Of a DNA stretch of 18,150 nucleotides, positions 1 to 9,600 are shown one piece after another. The stretch lies in the NCBI GenBank assembly GCA_021779695.1, contig JAJYAE010000054.1, positions 1 through 18,150 of the forward strand, in the 5' to 3' direction. Within the stretch, counting starts at the first letter, position 1, and each line of letters begins with the position of its first letter. This DNA is from Acidobacteriota bacterium. Lineage in GTDB: Bacteria; Acidobacteriota; Terriglobia; Terriglobales; Acidobacteriaceae. The notes under the pieces are model-generated. The model did not search any database, had not been told where the DNA came from, and saw nothing but the letters and a program-made list of their open reading frames with translations. Made by a program: the position numbers and the translations under genes.

Positions 1-1672
1 GATCCTCAAACGTGACGATGGCTGCAACTTTCTGCGCGTAATGCTGCAACATTTCACGATCGAGCGGCTTCACAAAACGGGGATTGATTAACGCCGCCGA
101 GAAGCCCTCACGCTCCAGTCTTGCGGTGAGATCCCGGGCGAGCGCCATCATCGGTCCGAGCCCGAGGATAGCCACATCAGAGCCATCGGCGATCACTTCG
201 GCTTTGCCCACCGTCAGCGACTGCGGCTCAGCCTTGCGAGCCACTCCTTCAACTGCCCCGCGCGGATAGCGAATGGCGCTTGGACCGGGCAGGCTCAACG
301 CGGTCTTCATCATGTCCGCAAGTTCGTCCTCATCCTTCGGCGCCATCAACACGATGTCTGGTACACCGCGGAGGTAGGCGATGTCGAAGAGGCCGTGGTG
401 TGTCGGTCCGTCATCGCCGGAGAGACCGGCGCGATCCATGCAAAAGACGACGGGCAGCTTCTGCAAGCACACATCATGGACGATGGGATCAAATGCGCGT
501 TGCAGGAAAGTAGAGTAGATGGCGCATACAGGCCTGTAACCACGCGTTGCCATCCCTGCGGCAAAGATCACGGCATGCTCCTCTGCGATGCCGACGTCGA
601 AGTACCGCCGCGGATGATGAGGCCGGAAGAGATCAAGCCCTGTTCCGTTAGGCATTGCAGCCGTGATCGCGACGACCCGCTGGTCGTGGTTGGCGAGCTC
701 CACCAAAGTAGAAGCAAACACCTCAGAGTATGTGGGCTGCCCCGACGGCGTCGTCTTACCGGTTTCGGGATCGTAGGGTCCAAGGCCGTGAAACTTTTTC
801 TGCCCGTCCAGCGCGGGCTGGTAGCCTCGGCCCTTTTGGGTCAGCACGTGCAACAATACAGGGCGGTTCTCGGCCTTGAGGAATTGGAAGGTCTCAATCA
901 GCAGCGGGATGTTGTGCCCGTCAATCGGGCCAAAGTATTGCAGGCCAAACTCTTCAAAGAGAATGGAAGGCCAGAGCATGCTTTTGGCAGCCTCTTCGGC
1001 GCGGCGGACGACGTTGACGGCCGTCTTTCCACCGAACCGCTCCACAAGCCGAGCAGCCGATTCATGAAAGCTGCGATAGTGCTCGTTGGTGACGATGCGA
1101 TGAAAGTGGCGAGCGATAGCCCCCACGTTGCGATCAATGGACCATTCATTGTCATTAAGCACCACGATAAGCCGCTTGGTCTGCTCGGCGATATTGTTCA
1201 GCGCCTCGAAAGTGATGCCGTTGGTGAAAGCTGCGTCTCCTGCGACGGTGATAATGTGCTCGGCGCCTCCGGCCAAATCACGGGCAACTGCCATGCCAAG
1301 AGCTGCTGAGAGCGCGGTTCCTGCGTGACCTGCCCCATAGCAGTCATGCTCGCTTTCGGTGCGAAGCATGAAACCGTTGAGGCCTCCGGGTTGACGGATC
1401 GTAGCAAATCGATCGAGGCGCCCCGTAACAATCTTGTGGACATAGGCCTGGTGACTCACATCAAAGAGAATCTTGTCCTGCGGTGTGTCAAAAACAGCGT
1501 GCAGTGCAAGCGTCAACTCGACCACACCGAGATTCGGGCCGAGATGTCCCCCAGTTTTGGATAGAGTCTGAATCAGAAAGGCGCGAATCTCATCAGCCAG
1601 CTCGCCCATTTGCGTATGGCTCAGGCGCTTGACGTCGGCCGGCGAATGAATCGACTCCAACAATGCTCCCAT
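1..1672 (-). CDS. dxs: 1-deoxy-D-xylulose-5-phosphate synthase, C-terminal end cut by window edge
   Basis: This enzyme makes 1-deoxy-D-xylulose 5-phosphate from pyruvate and glyceraldehyde 3-phosphate, using thiamine diphosphate. It is the first step of the MEP isoprenoid pathway and acts in the cytosol. I translated the minus strand from ATG 1670-1672 and it stays open to the window edge, giving about 557 residues of a usual 620-640. Visible motifs include the N-terminal KTGGHLGPNLGVVELT segment (about 39-54), SHQAYVHKIVTGR with the proton-shuttling His (about 73-85), the ThDP/metal segment GDAAFTNGITFEALNN (about 145-160) followed by NDN, and GIAEEHAV of the pyrimidine domain, which carries the ThDP-activating Glu. 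The usual GDG reads GDA here, but the metal-ligand Asp is kept. A GAGGG Shine-Dalgarno 6 bases upstream supports the start. The missing part is the transketolase C-terminal domain. Confidence 0.97.
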   Translation of the reverse strand, partial: MGALLESIHSPADVKRLSHTQMGELADEIRAFLIQTLSKTGGHLGPNLGVVELTLALHAVFDTPQDKILFDVSHQAYVHKIVTGRLDRFATIRQPGGLNGFMLRTESEHDCYGAGHAGTALSAALGMAVARDLAGGAEHIITVAGDAAFTNGITFEALNNIAEQTKRLIVVLNDNEWSIDRNVGAIARHFHRIVTNEHYRSFHESAARLVERFGGKTAVNVVRRAEEAAKSMLWPSILFEEFGLQYFGPIDGHNIPLLIETFQFLKAENRPVLLHVLTQKGRGYQPALDGQKKFHGLGPYDPETGKTTPSGQPTYSEVFASTLVELANHDQRVVAITAAMPNGTGLDLFRPHHPRRYFDVGIAEEHAVIFAAGMATRGYRPVCAIYSTFLQRAFDPIVHDVCLQKLPVVFCMDRAGLSGDDGPTHHGLFDIAYLRGVPDIVLMAPKDEDELADMMKTALSLPGPSAIRYPRGAVEGVARKAEPQSLTVGKAEVIADGSDVAILGLGPMMALARDLTARLEREGFSAALINPRFVKPLDREMLQHYAQKVAAIVTFED

Positions 1673-1730
1673 GTTGTGCCCTCTCCCGGGAAAGCCGGGC
1701 CTCCAGGAGGCTATCCCACCTGCCCCGCGG

Positions 1731-1760
1731 AGTATCTTCCCATGCAGTATCTACCCGTGC
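1731..1760. repeat. 15-base imperfect tandem repeat in the dxs leader
   Basis: Bases 1731-1745 (agtatcttcccatgc) and 1746-1760 (agtatctacccgtgc) agree at 13 of 15 positions and sit head to tail about 60-90 bases upstream of the dxs start codon. An inverted repeat (gattct/agaatc flanking a C run) follows at about 1764-1780. The repeat could be a regulator-binding pair or simple slippage; the sequence alone does not decide. Confidence 0.5.
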
Positions 1761-1841
1761 GGGGATTCTCCCCCAGAATCTATTTGCCGACGATCTGTGA
1801 GGCCTGTTTCAAACCGCGCAATTGTGCCACTTAAGTATAAC

Positions 1842-1959
1842 AATCTGCAAGTTAACGGCCTGCCGCAGTTTTGACGCCACAGAACTGCGTCAGTCAACGC
1901 GGCGCAAGCTGATCAGCGCTATTCTCTGCTCTCAAGCCGCTGCAGTCGCGGCGTTTTTA
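1842..1959 (+). ncRNA. candidate small structured RNA ending in an intrinsic terminator
   Basis: Three hairpins follow one another on the plus strand. The first has arms cgcagtt (1864-1870) and aactgcg (1883-1889). The second is centred on the palindrome gctgatcagc (1908-1917), extendable with gcgc arms at 1902-1905 and 1916-1919. The third is gccgc/gcggc (1936-1940 and 1948-1952), immediately followed by gttttta. The last resembles a short Rho-independent terminator for plus-strand transcription, yet no plus-strand protein gene precedes it. A TATAAC hexamer at 1836-1841 could be a -10 box, but no matching -35 is seen 17 bases upstream, so the 5' end is a guess. The RNA belongs to no family I recognise. 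Confidence 0.3.
1936..1959 (+). terminator. short hairpin plus T-tract, orphan plus-strand terminator candidate
   Basis: The stem is five G/C pairs, gccgc (1936-1940) with gcggc (1948-1952), and the loop is seven bases. It is followed by g and five T residues, then att. It points in the plus direction with no protein gene before it. The stem is short, so this could be coincidence. Confidence 0.4.
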
Positions 1960-2364
1960 TTGAGTTGATGATCCTGCAATGATCAGTGCTTACGAGGAAG
2001 GATCTGTTTGATTGCCGATATGCCGAAGAGAATCTGCAGGGCAGCCGATTGTTGGGGTCCAGGATGGGCTTTAAGCAGGAAGGGCCAACCGCGTGCATTG
2101 GAAAGCATGGCCAGCTAGAACGGCTCGCCCGCCCGGGATTGCCGCAAGTCGGCGCAGACCGAAGATGAAGGGGATCCCTCAGGGTGCGGCTCTTCTTCTA
2201 GGTGGGGGGGAAACGATAGTCTATGTGTACCAGTTGAAAACCCCGGGGCGCTCACGGGAAGAAGTTTGACGCGTCTACCGGAAGACGATCTAGCCCAAGG
2301 CTGGCGACCCGCATCGCGGATCAAGCGTCATCTGGCTGAGCCAGTGGTATGTCCGCAGAGGATT

Positions 2365-2370
2365 GAGGAG
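2365..2370 (+). promoter_or_regulatory. ribosome-binding site that fixes a TTG start
   Basis: GAGGAG lies 9 bases upstream of the TTG at 2380-2382. It is the only good Shine-Dalgarno near the N-terminus of the following gene and places the start exactly where a signal peptide begins. That is why TTG is preferred over the upstream in-frame start at 2266 and the ATG at 2401. Confidence 0.7.
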
Positions 2371-2379
2371 AGTTTGGCA

Positions 2380-2982
2380 TTGAAAAGAACGTTTTTGTTA
2401 ATGATGTTGGCCGCCACATGTGCGGTATTTTCGCCTCGATCCGCAGGCGCCCAGATTGCCCCCGAAAAGCCCCACGTCCGGGATACAGGTCCAACCTACA
2501 AATACACCGCCTTCGCGGGATGGGGTTACACCAGCATCAACCAGGTGAACCAATCACGAAGTGGTCTGCAGGGTTTTTCCGTTTCGCTGACGCGTAACTG
2601 GGGAAAGTATTTTGGTCTCAGCGCGGACGGCGGCCATTATGCATGGCAGACGACCGCGTCTAACGCCGTGACAGGGACGCCCAGCGTGGATTATTACCTT
2701 GGCGGGCCAGAACTCCACGCCAACCTTTACGGGCCAACCGATATCTTCGTCCATGCCCTGCTCGGCATCGCTCATACAGGAGGCGTGAGCATTGCACCCT
2801 CTGCGTCGCCGGCCGGTGGCGTGGGAGTGGGTATGGACTACAAGTTCACTCCGCGTGTCGCACTTCGCCTTTCCGGCGACGATGTCTTCTCGGATTTCAC
2901 TGTAGTCCCTTATCAGCACGGAGACTCCCCACATATCCGATGGAATGCGCGTGCCTCGCTGGGGCTGGTGTACAAGTTCTAG
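2380..2982 (+). CDS. secreted outer-membrane beta-barrel protein, OmpA/OmpX-like N-terminal barrel type
   Basis: Starting at TTG 2380, the product is 200 residues. It opens with a classic Sec signal peptide: MKRTF, then a hydrophobic stretch LLMMLAATCAVF, then SPRSAGA before a likely cleavage in front of QIAPEK (about residue 24). The rest alternates polar and aromatic or hydrophobic residues in strand-like segments (YKYTAFAGWGYTSI, GFSVSLTRNWGKYFGLSADGG, VDYYLGGPELHANL, VGMDYKFTPRVALRLSGDDVF). It ends in VYKF, the C-terminal aromatic typical of BAM-inserted barrels. These features suggest a small eight-strand barrel in the outer membrane. The family is known for structural and adhesion roles; no enzymatic role is implied and the exact function is unknown. 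The gene stands alone between a divergent and a convergent neighbour. The first 38 codons of the longest ORF (from 2266) are not part of the gene, because they carry no signal sequence. Confidence 0.8.
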   Translation: MKRTFLLMMLAATCAVFSPRSAGAQIAPEKPHVRDTGPTYKYTAFAGWGYTSINQVNQSRSGLQGFSVSLTRNWGKYFGLSADGGHYAWQTTASNAVTGTPSVDYYLGGPELHANLYGPTDIFVHALLGIAHTGGVSIAPSASPAGGVGVGMDYKFTPRVALRLSGDDVFSDFTVVPYQHGDSPHIRWNARASLGLVYKF

Positions 2983-2993
2983 CATCGGACGAA

Positions 2994-3020
2994 TTCGCAT
3001 CCGGCGACGCCGGGTGCGAA
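2994..3020. terminator. strong hairpin between convergent genes, probable bidirectional terminator
   Basis: A 12-base-pair stem with one G-T wobble and a 3-base loop (2994-3005 against 3009-3020) lies 11 bases after the stop of the outer-membrane protein gene and about 50 bases past the end of acs on the other strand. Neither side has a long T-tract, so it may only slow the polymerase or protect 3' ends. Its position between convergent stops supports a termination role. Confidence 0.55.
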
Positions 3021-3069
3021 GTACCGACGCTTTCGGCCGCCATCAATAAATCGCTGACAGAGTGCTCCG

Positions 3070-5064
<1,995 letters not shown>

Positions 5065-5070
5065 CGGAAT

Positions 5071-5076
5071 TTCCTT
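5071..5076 (-). promoter_or_regulatory. ribosome-binding site of acs
   Basis: On the minus strand AAGGAA lies 6 bases upstream of the ATG at 5064, and no comparable site precedes the longer ORF start at 5151. It therefore decides the start of acs. Confidence 0.7.
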
Positions 5077-5325
5077 AAGGAGAATGAGTCCACACAAGGC
5101 GCCGCGGGGACTTTGCCGAGCCACTCCGCCACGGACCTTGCGTCTCGACACACTCTAATGGCACAGATGCAAGGGAATCAAGTAACCAGGGATTTGGATG
5201 GCATCGATCTCGCCTCTGCACATGTTCTGGCCAGGAATCCTTGCTCTGCGAGCGACTTCAGATCAACGCAGCGAAATGGTGACCACGAATTCGGTTTCAA
5301 GCAATGGATCAGAAGAGCAAGTGCA

Positions 5326-6573
5326 TCAATTCAGGCTGGATTCGGGCTCATGCGGCCGCAAATCACGATCGCGGACGCCTAGCAAATAAAGAAGCCCGTC
5401 CAGCCCGAGACTGGAAATAGATTGATCTGCACTTTGCCGAACAAGCGGCTTGGCTCGGTAAGCGATGCCCATTCCAGCAAGATTCAGCATGGGAATATCG
5501 TTTGCGCCATCCCCGACTGCCACCACCTGTTCCAGGGAGATGCCTTCTCTTTGTGCAATTTCTCGAAGCAATGCGGCTTTGCGTTCGCCATTGATGATGG
5601 GAGGAACTACGCGACCAGTTACCAGGCCACTGGCAATCTCCAGTTCGTTGGAGTGATACTCGTCGATCCCGAGCCTCTGTTGCAGGGAGCGGGCAAAGAA
5701 ATTGAAGCCGCCTGAAAGAATGACTGTTTTATAGCCCAGAAGTTTGAGCGTGCGAATCAAGCGCTCTGCACCCTCGGCCAGAGGAATGGCGTTGAGGAGG
5801 CTATTGACCTTTTCAACAGGAAGCCCTCTCAGCAATCCAACGCGCCGTGTGAAGCTTTCGTCAAAATTAAGCTCTCCGCGCATAGCGGCTTCCGTAATCC
5901 GCGCGACATCTGCCCCCACGCCTGCCAGTTTGGCAAGTTCGTCAATGACCTCGCCCTGAATGAGTGTCGAATCCATGTCAAAGGCAAAAAGCCTGCGGTT
6001 GCGGCGGAAGATGCTTTCGCGCTGAAAGGCGATGTCGATGGAAAGGTCCTGCGCAATATGCAGAAATGCAGCGCGCATGCTCGCTTCGCGCAGGGCGTCG
6101 CCGCAAATTGCGAATTCGACGCACGCATTGACCGGGGCGTTGCAATGAGACAGTTGTCCCGAAAGGCGATCGATACGCTCGATGTTCATGCTATGGGCCG
6201 AAATGGTCGCGCTCACCTGGGCAAGCTGTGAAGCAGTAATAGCGCGGCCCAGCAGCGTGACGATGAAGTGGCGCTGCCCCAGCGCATGCAGCCAATGCTG
6301 CAAAGCCTCTCGTGGAATGGAGCGAAACCGAGCTTGCAGTTCCAGTTCGGTGGCGCGGGCCTGCAGCGCGCCTTTTAACGGTGTAAAGTCCTCGCCAGCC
6401 GGCAATTCAATCAGGATTCCAAGCGCAAGATGCTCGTGAACAACCGCTTGGCCGATATCGAGAATCGCTACGTTATAGGTCGCCAGGATGCCCGTCAATT
6501 GTGCGGTAAGACCTGGTTTGTCAGGTCCGGAAAAGTGCAGGAGTATGGCTTTGCTTCTTGCCGCGATGGTCAT
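5326..6573 (-). CDS. serB: phosphoserine phosphatase with N-terminal ACT-like region
   Basis: SerB removes phosphate from O-phospho-L-serine, the last step of serine synthesis, in the cytosol. The 415-residue product has an N-terminal part (about 1-185) resembling two ACT-type regulatory units; the first opens with ILLHFSGPDKPGLTAQLTGIL (9-30), and a second begins near HFIVTLLGR (about 102). A HAD phosphatase domain follows: the nucleophile motif FDMDSTL (D199 and D201), the SGGF motif (S287) for phosphate binding, K332, and GDGANDIPML with D355 and D359 for Mg2+. This length and layout match the long SerB form. Serine also leads to glycine, the predicted substrate of the adjacent NRPS, but that link is only suggestive. 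The start ATG has a modest GAGAG site, and a TATAGT hexamer lies 12 bases upstream without a clear -35. Confidence 0.95.
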   Translation of the reverse strand: MTIAARSKAILLHFSGPDKPGLTAQLTGILATYNVAILDIGQAVVHEHLALGILIELPAGEDFTPLKGALQARATELELQARFRSIPREALQHWLHALGQRHFIVTLLGRAITASQLAQVSATISAHSMNIERIDRLSGQLSHCNAPVNACVEFAICGDALREASMRAAFLHIAQDLSIDIAFQRESIFRRNRRLFAFDMDSTLIQGEVIDELAKLAGVGADVARITEAAMRGELNFDESFTRRVGLLRGLPVEKVNSLLNAIPLAEGAERLIRTLKLLGYKTVILSGGFNFFARSLQQRLGIDEYHSNELEIASGLVTGRVVPPIINGERKAALLREIAQREGISLEQVVAVGDGANDIPMLNLAGMGIAYRAKPLVRQSADQSISSLGLDGLLYLLGVRDRDLRPHEPESSLN

Positions 6574-6625
6574 GCCTGACTCTCACTATACCGGAGTGAG
6601 GGGGCCCGCCTCATGCGGATCAAGG

Positions 6626-6662
6626 CCGCTGCGTTCGTCGCAGTCGTGAGCGAACGCTGCGG
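6626..6662 (-). terminator. hairpin directly after the PKS stop, candidate terminator or 3' end stabiliser
   Basis: Arms 6626-6637 and 6651-6662 pair at 11 of 12 positions around a 13-base loop. The hairpin starts 3 bases after the TAG of the PKS gene on the minus strand. No T-tract follows, so it is not a canonical intrinsic terminator. It may end or protect the biosynthetic transcript before serB. Confidence 0.45.
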
Positions 6663-6665
6663 TCG

Positions 6666-9600
6666 CTATTTCAAGGGAGTGGCTTGCTGGGAATGCCGCA
6701 AAGCCGCCTGCGCGAGCAAGCGAGCCACCTCGTGCACATTTGGTTCAAGAAGCATATTGAGGTGATTCGCAGGAACATCGCAGATATCGAGCTTGCCAAG
6801 AATAAGCTTTCCCCATCCGAGCGTGGGATCTTCAATTTCGCTCAAGCTCGTGACACCTTCATACCCACGATTTGCGGCTCGAAGGAGCATGATGCTACCT
6901 GAGTACGGCTTGAACTCATGGTGGGCAATCGCCCTCACATGCGCATCTTCGATCTGGGCATAGCGCAAATTGGCAGGCGCCTTGCCGTTTTTGTGGTTAT
7001 GGCGTGAGGCCATCAGCAACTGCGCCTGATGCACGATCTTCCTGGTCAAGTACTTCCGCTTTAGCCGCGCCTTGCGCAGAAGGTACATCGATCCGTCGCG
7101 GCGCAGATTGTCAAACAGCGCCGATACCTGGTCCCGAACGCCCAAACGCTTCGAGCTACCTGGGACAGATGCGTCCATTACCGCAACGAGAGTGGGCTCG
7201 ACGCCCTGCGCAACCAGCTCGCGCGCCATCTCGACAGCCACAAGCCCGCCATAGGAAAGCCCCCCGATCAGATACGGACCGTTCGGAAGCATTGCTCGCA
7301 TTTCTTTGACGTAGGCGGCAGCCATCTCTGTGAGGGTAACTGCGGGCCCTCCTTGATGAACGCTGAGATAAGGGCGGAAAGCGTAGACGGGCTGATCATT
7401 GCCGAGAGCACTGGCGAGAGGCTGATAGAAGAGCACTTCTCCACCCACGGCATGTACAAAGAACATGGGGACACGATTGCCACTTGGCTGAATCGGAACC
7501 AGATAAGACCATTTGGAGGGCTCAGTCCTGCTGGCGGCCAAAGCAGTGGTGACCGGCGTGGCTGAATTTGGAACTAGTTCTGCAAGTTGGCGCACTGTGC
7601 GGGCCTGAAACAGGGTGGCCAATTCCAAGTCGACCTTAAAGCGATTCTTCATCTTGGCAAAAAGCCGGATGCCGACGAGTGAGTGGCCGCCAAGGGAAAA
7701 GAAGTCGTCATCCGGGCCGACCTTTTCAACGCCGAGGAGTTCTTCAAACCAGCCTGCAATCGTGTCCTCAACAGAGGAATCCGCTGCCGGCTCCCGCGTT
7801 GAAGCAGCCGTCGCGGGTGAACTGTTTGCCTTTTCGATCTCCACTGGCTGAGCTGTCACAACCAGGTTTACGGGGGCATCGCACTGGAGGATGCGCGTCA
7901 GTATCTCCACACCGTCTGCAGCGCGGATACCGATGATCGGCGTCGCATCAAATAACTCCGCGGCGCGGCGAGTGTCGCCTGACTGAACCCAATTCGAATC
8001 CCACACTGCCTTTGAGGCCTCTTCAATGCGCCGCATGGCAAAGCCTTCAATGTCGGCGACGGTCTCTCCGGTTTGGTCGTATACAGTGATGTCGAATCGT
8101 TCGAACTCGCCGTGCACGATATTGTCCGAGTGGGGCCGAATATGGCTGAACACTCGAGGTGGAAGCGGACGAAAGAGCCGAATTTTCTTATAGGAGACTG
8201 GAAAGTAGAGTTCATTCGACCCCTGATATTGTTCTGTCAGGTAGAGCGCACATCCAGTCACCATATCCATCAACGCAGGGTGCAGATGAAGCGTTGACGT
8301 TTCCGCCGCAAAGGCTGGATCCAATTCAAGCTCCGCCCATCCTTCCCCGTCTCCAATCCCAATGGACTTGAGCGAGCGCCAGCGGGCGCCGAAGGTAAAG
8401 TAGCGCTCCTGCTCGGTCCGGTGCTGTTCGTCAAATGTGATCTGGCGCCGGCCGCAGCGAGCAGCGATGGCCTGTATATCTGCGCGAAGGTGCTCGGGTG
8501 GCCTACCAACAGCAATTCTGCCCGTGCAATGCTCTCTCCATGCTTCTCCACTCGCCACCACCGAAAAGTCAAAGGAAACCTGGGAGGCAAGGCCGACTTC
8601 GGAGCGCTTCAACTGTACACGCACTTCCCTGCTCTGATCTTTGTCAAAGGTGAGCGGCGCAAGAAAGTAGACATCCTGCAACTCGACAGGAAGCTCGATT
8701 GAACCCCTGGCGAAGGCTCCCGTCACCAGTTCAAGATATCCGGTGCCCGGCACAAGACAACGCCCTGATTTGAAGGCATGCTCAGCCACCACCCAGTTCT
8801 TCGCTCGAGACATCTCAGATGCAAACACAATGGCTTGCGGCGTATCCAGCAAGCGGCGTTCAAGCCATGGATGAGGCGAGACTGATCGCGCACCCATCCC
8901 TCCATCAATCCAAGCGCCCCAGTTGATTGCCGTGACCACGCCGCGTCGACTTGCTGCAAATGCATCGAGAAAAGCATTCGCAGCGGCGTAGTCGATTTGT
9001 CCGGCAGGAGGAAGGATCGCGCTGATGGAAGAGAAGAGAACCAAGCAATCCAGGTCCTCTGTCCGCAACGCATCCTCCAGCACGAGCGTTCCTCGCACCT
9101 TGGGATCAAGGACGCGAAGAGCGGACTCTTTGGACTTCAGCATCAACGGGCCGTCGTCCAAGACTCCTGCAGCATGAAAGACGCCATCAATCTTTCCAAA
9201 GCGTGTTTTCGCCTCGGCCACAACGCGTCGCATCTCGGTTGGGTTCAAGACGTCGGCTGTCTCCAGGAGCAATCCACCGGCAGCCTTCCGAATCGAAATC
9301 AGTCTGCGGATCCGATCCTTTTCCTGCTCAAATAAAGCAGGGTCGTCCAATGACTCTTGCCATTGCGTCTCTGCGACCACCCCTGCTCTTCCGACCAGGA
9401 TCAGGCGCGCTGCAAATGTGCGAGCCAAGTGCTCTGCCAGAGCCAGTCCAAGCGCCCCAAACCCGCCAGTGATCAGGTAAACACCGTTGTGACGTAATTT
9501 CCTTCGTTCCGTTCTGGTAGCTAAATTGAAAGGTTCAAGGGCCTCCGCGAATCGCTCGCCATTGCGATAAACTGCATTTCGTTTGTCCTCGACCAATGCC

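Larger units (their letters stand above)
1673..2379. other. 707-base intergenic region between divergent dxs and the outer-membrane protein gene
   Basis: No convincing protein gene is visible. The short ORFs on both strands (for example 1986-2168 plus, 2115-2324 minus) have low-complexity, Arg/Ser/Pro-rich translations with no recognisable motif. The dxs-proximal part (1673-1800) carries the dxs leader with GC-rich inverted repeats and a 15-base imperfect tandem repeat. On the minus strand a TATACT hexamer (plus-strand bases about 1834-1839) is a possible -10 box for dxs, but I see no good -35. The segment 1842-1959 holds a run of hairpins ending in a plus-strand T-tract. The part from about 1990 to 2360 is anonymous GC-rich sequence and may contain a dispersed repeat, which cannot be tested here. 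Confidence 0.6.

Noticed and set aside
395..1309. 304-codon plus-strand ORF
   Set aside because: It is antisense to dxs, whose translation shows all family motifs. The plus-strand product has no recognisable domain and no convincing ribosome-binding site.
1673..1860. Thiamine diphosphate or other known riboswitch in the dxs leader
   Set aside because: The leader is GC-rich and structured, but I could not find the conserved TPP-riboswitch segments on the minus strand, and dxs is not a usual target.
2115..2324. Minus-strand 69-codon ORF rich in Ser/Pro/Glu as a small gene
   Set aside because: It has no ribosome-binding site or motif and a composition typical of chance frames in GC-rich spacer. 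It may be part of a dispersed repeat, but that needs a genome-wide search.
5065..5151. Longer Acs start at 5151
   Set aside because: The extension is Arg/Gly-rich and unlike Acs N-termini; AAGGAA 6 bases before ATG 5064 fits better.
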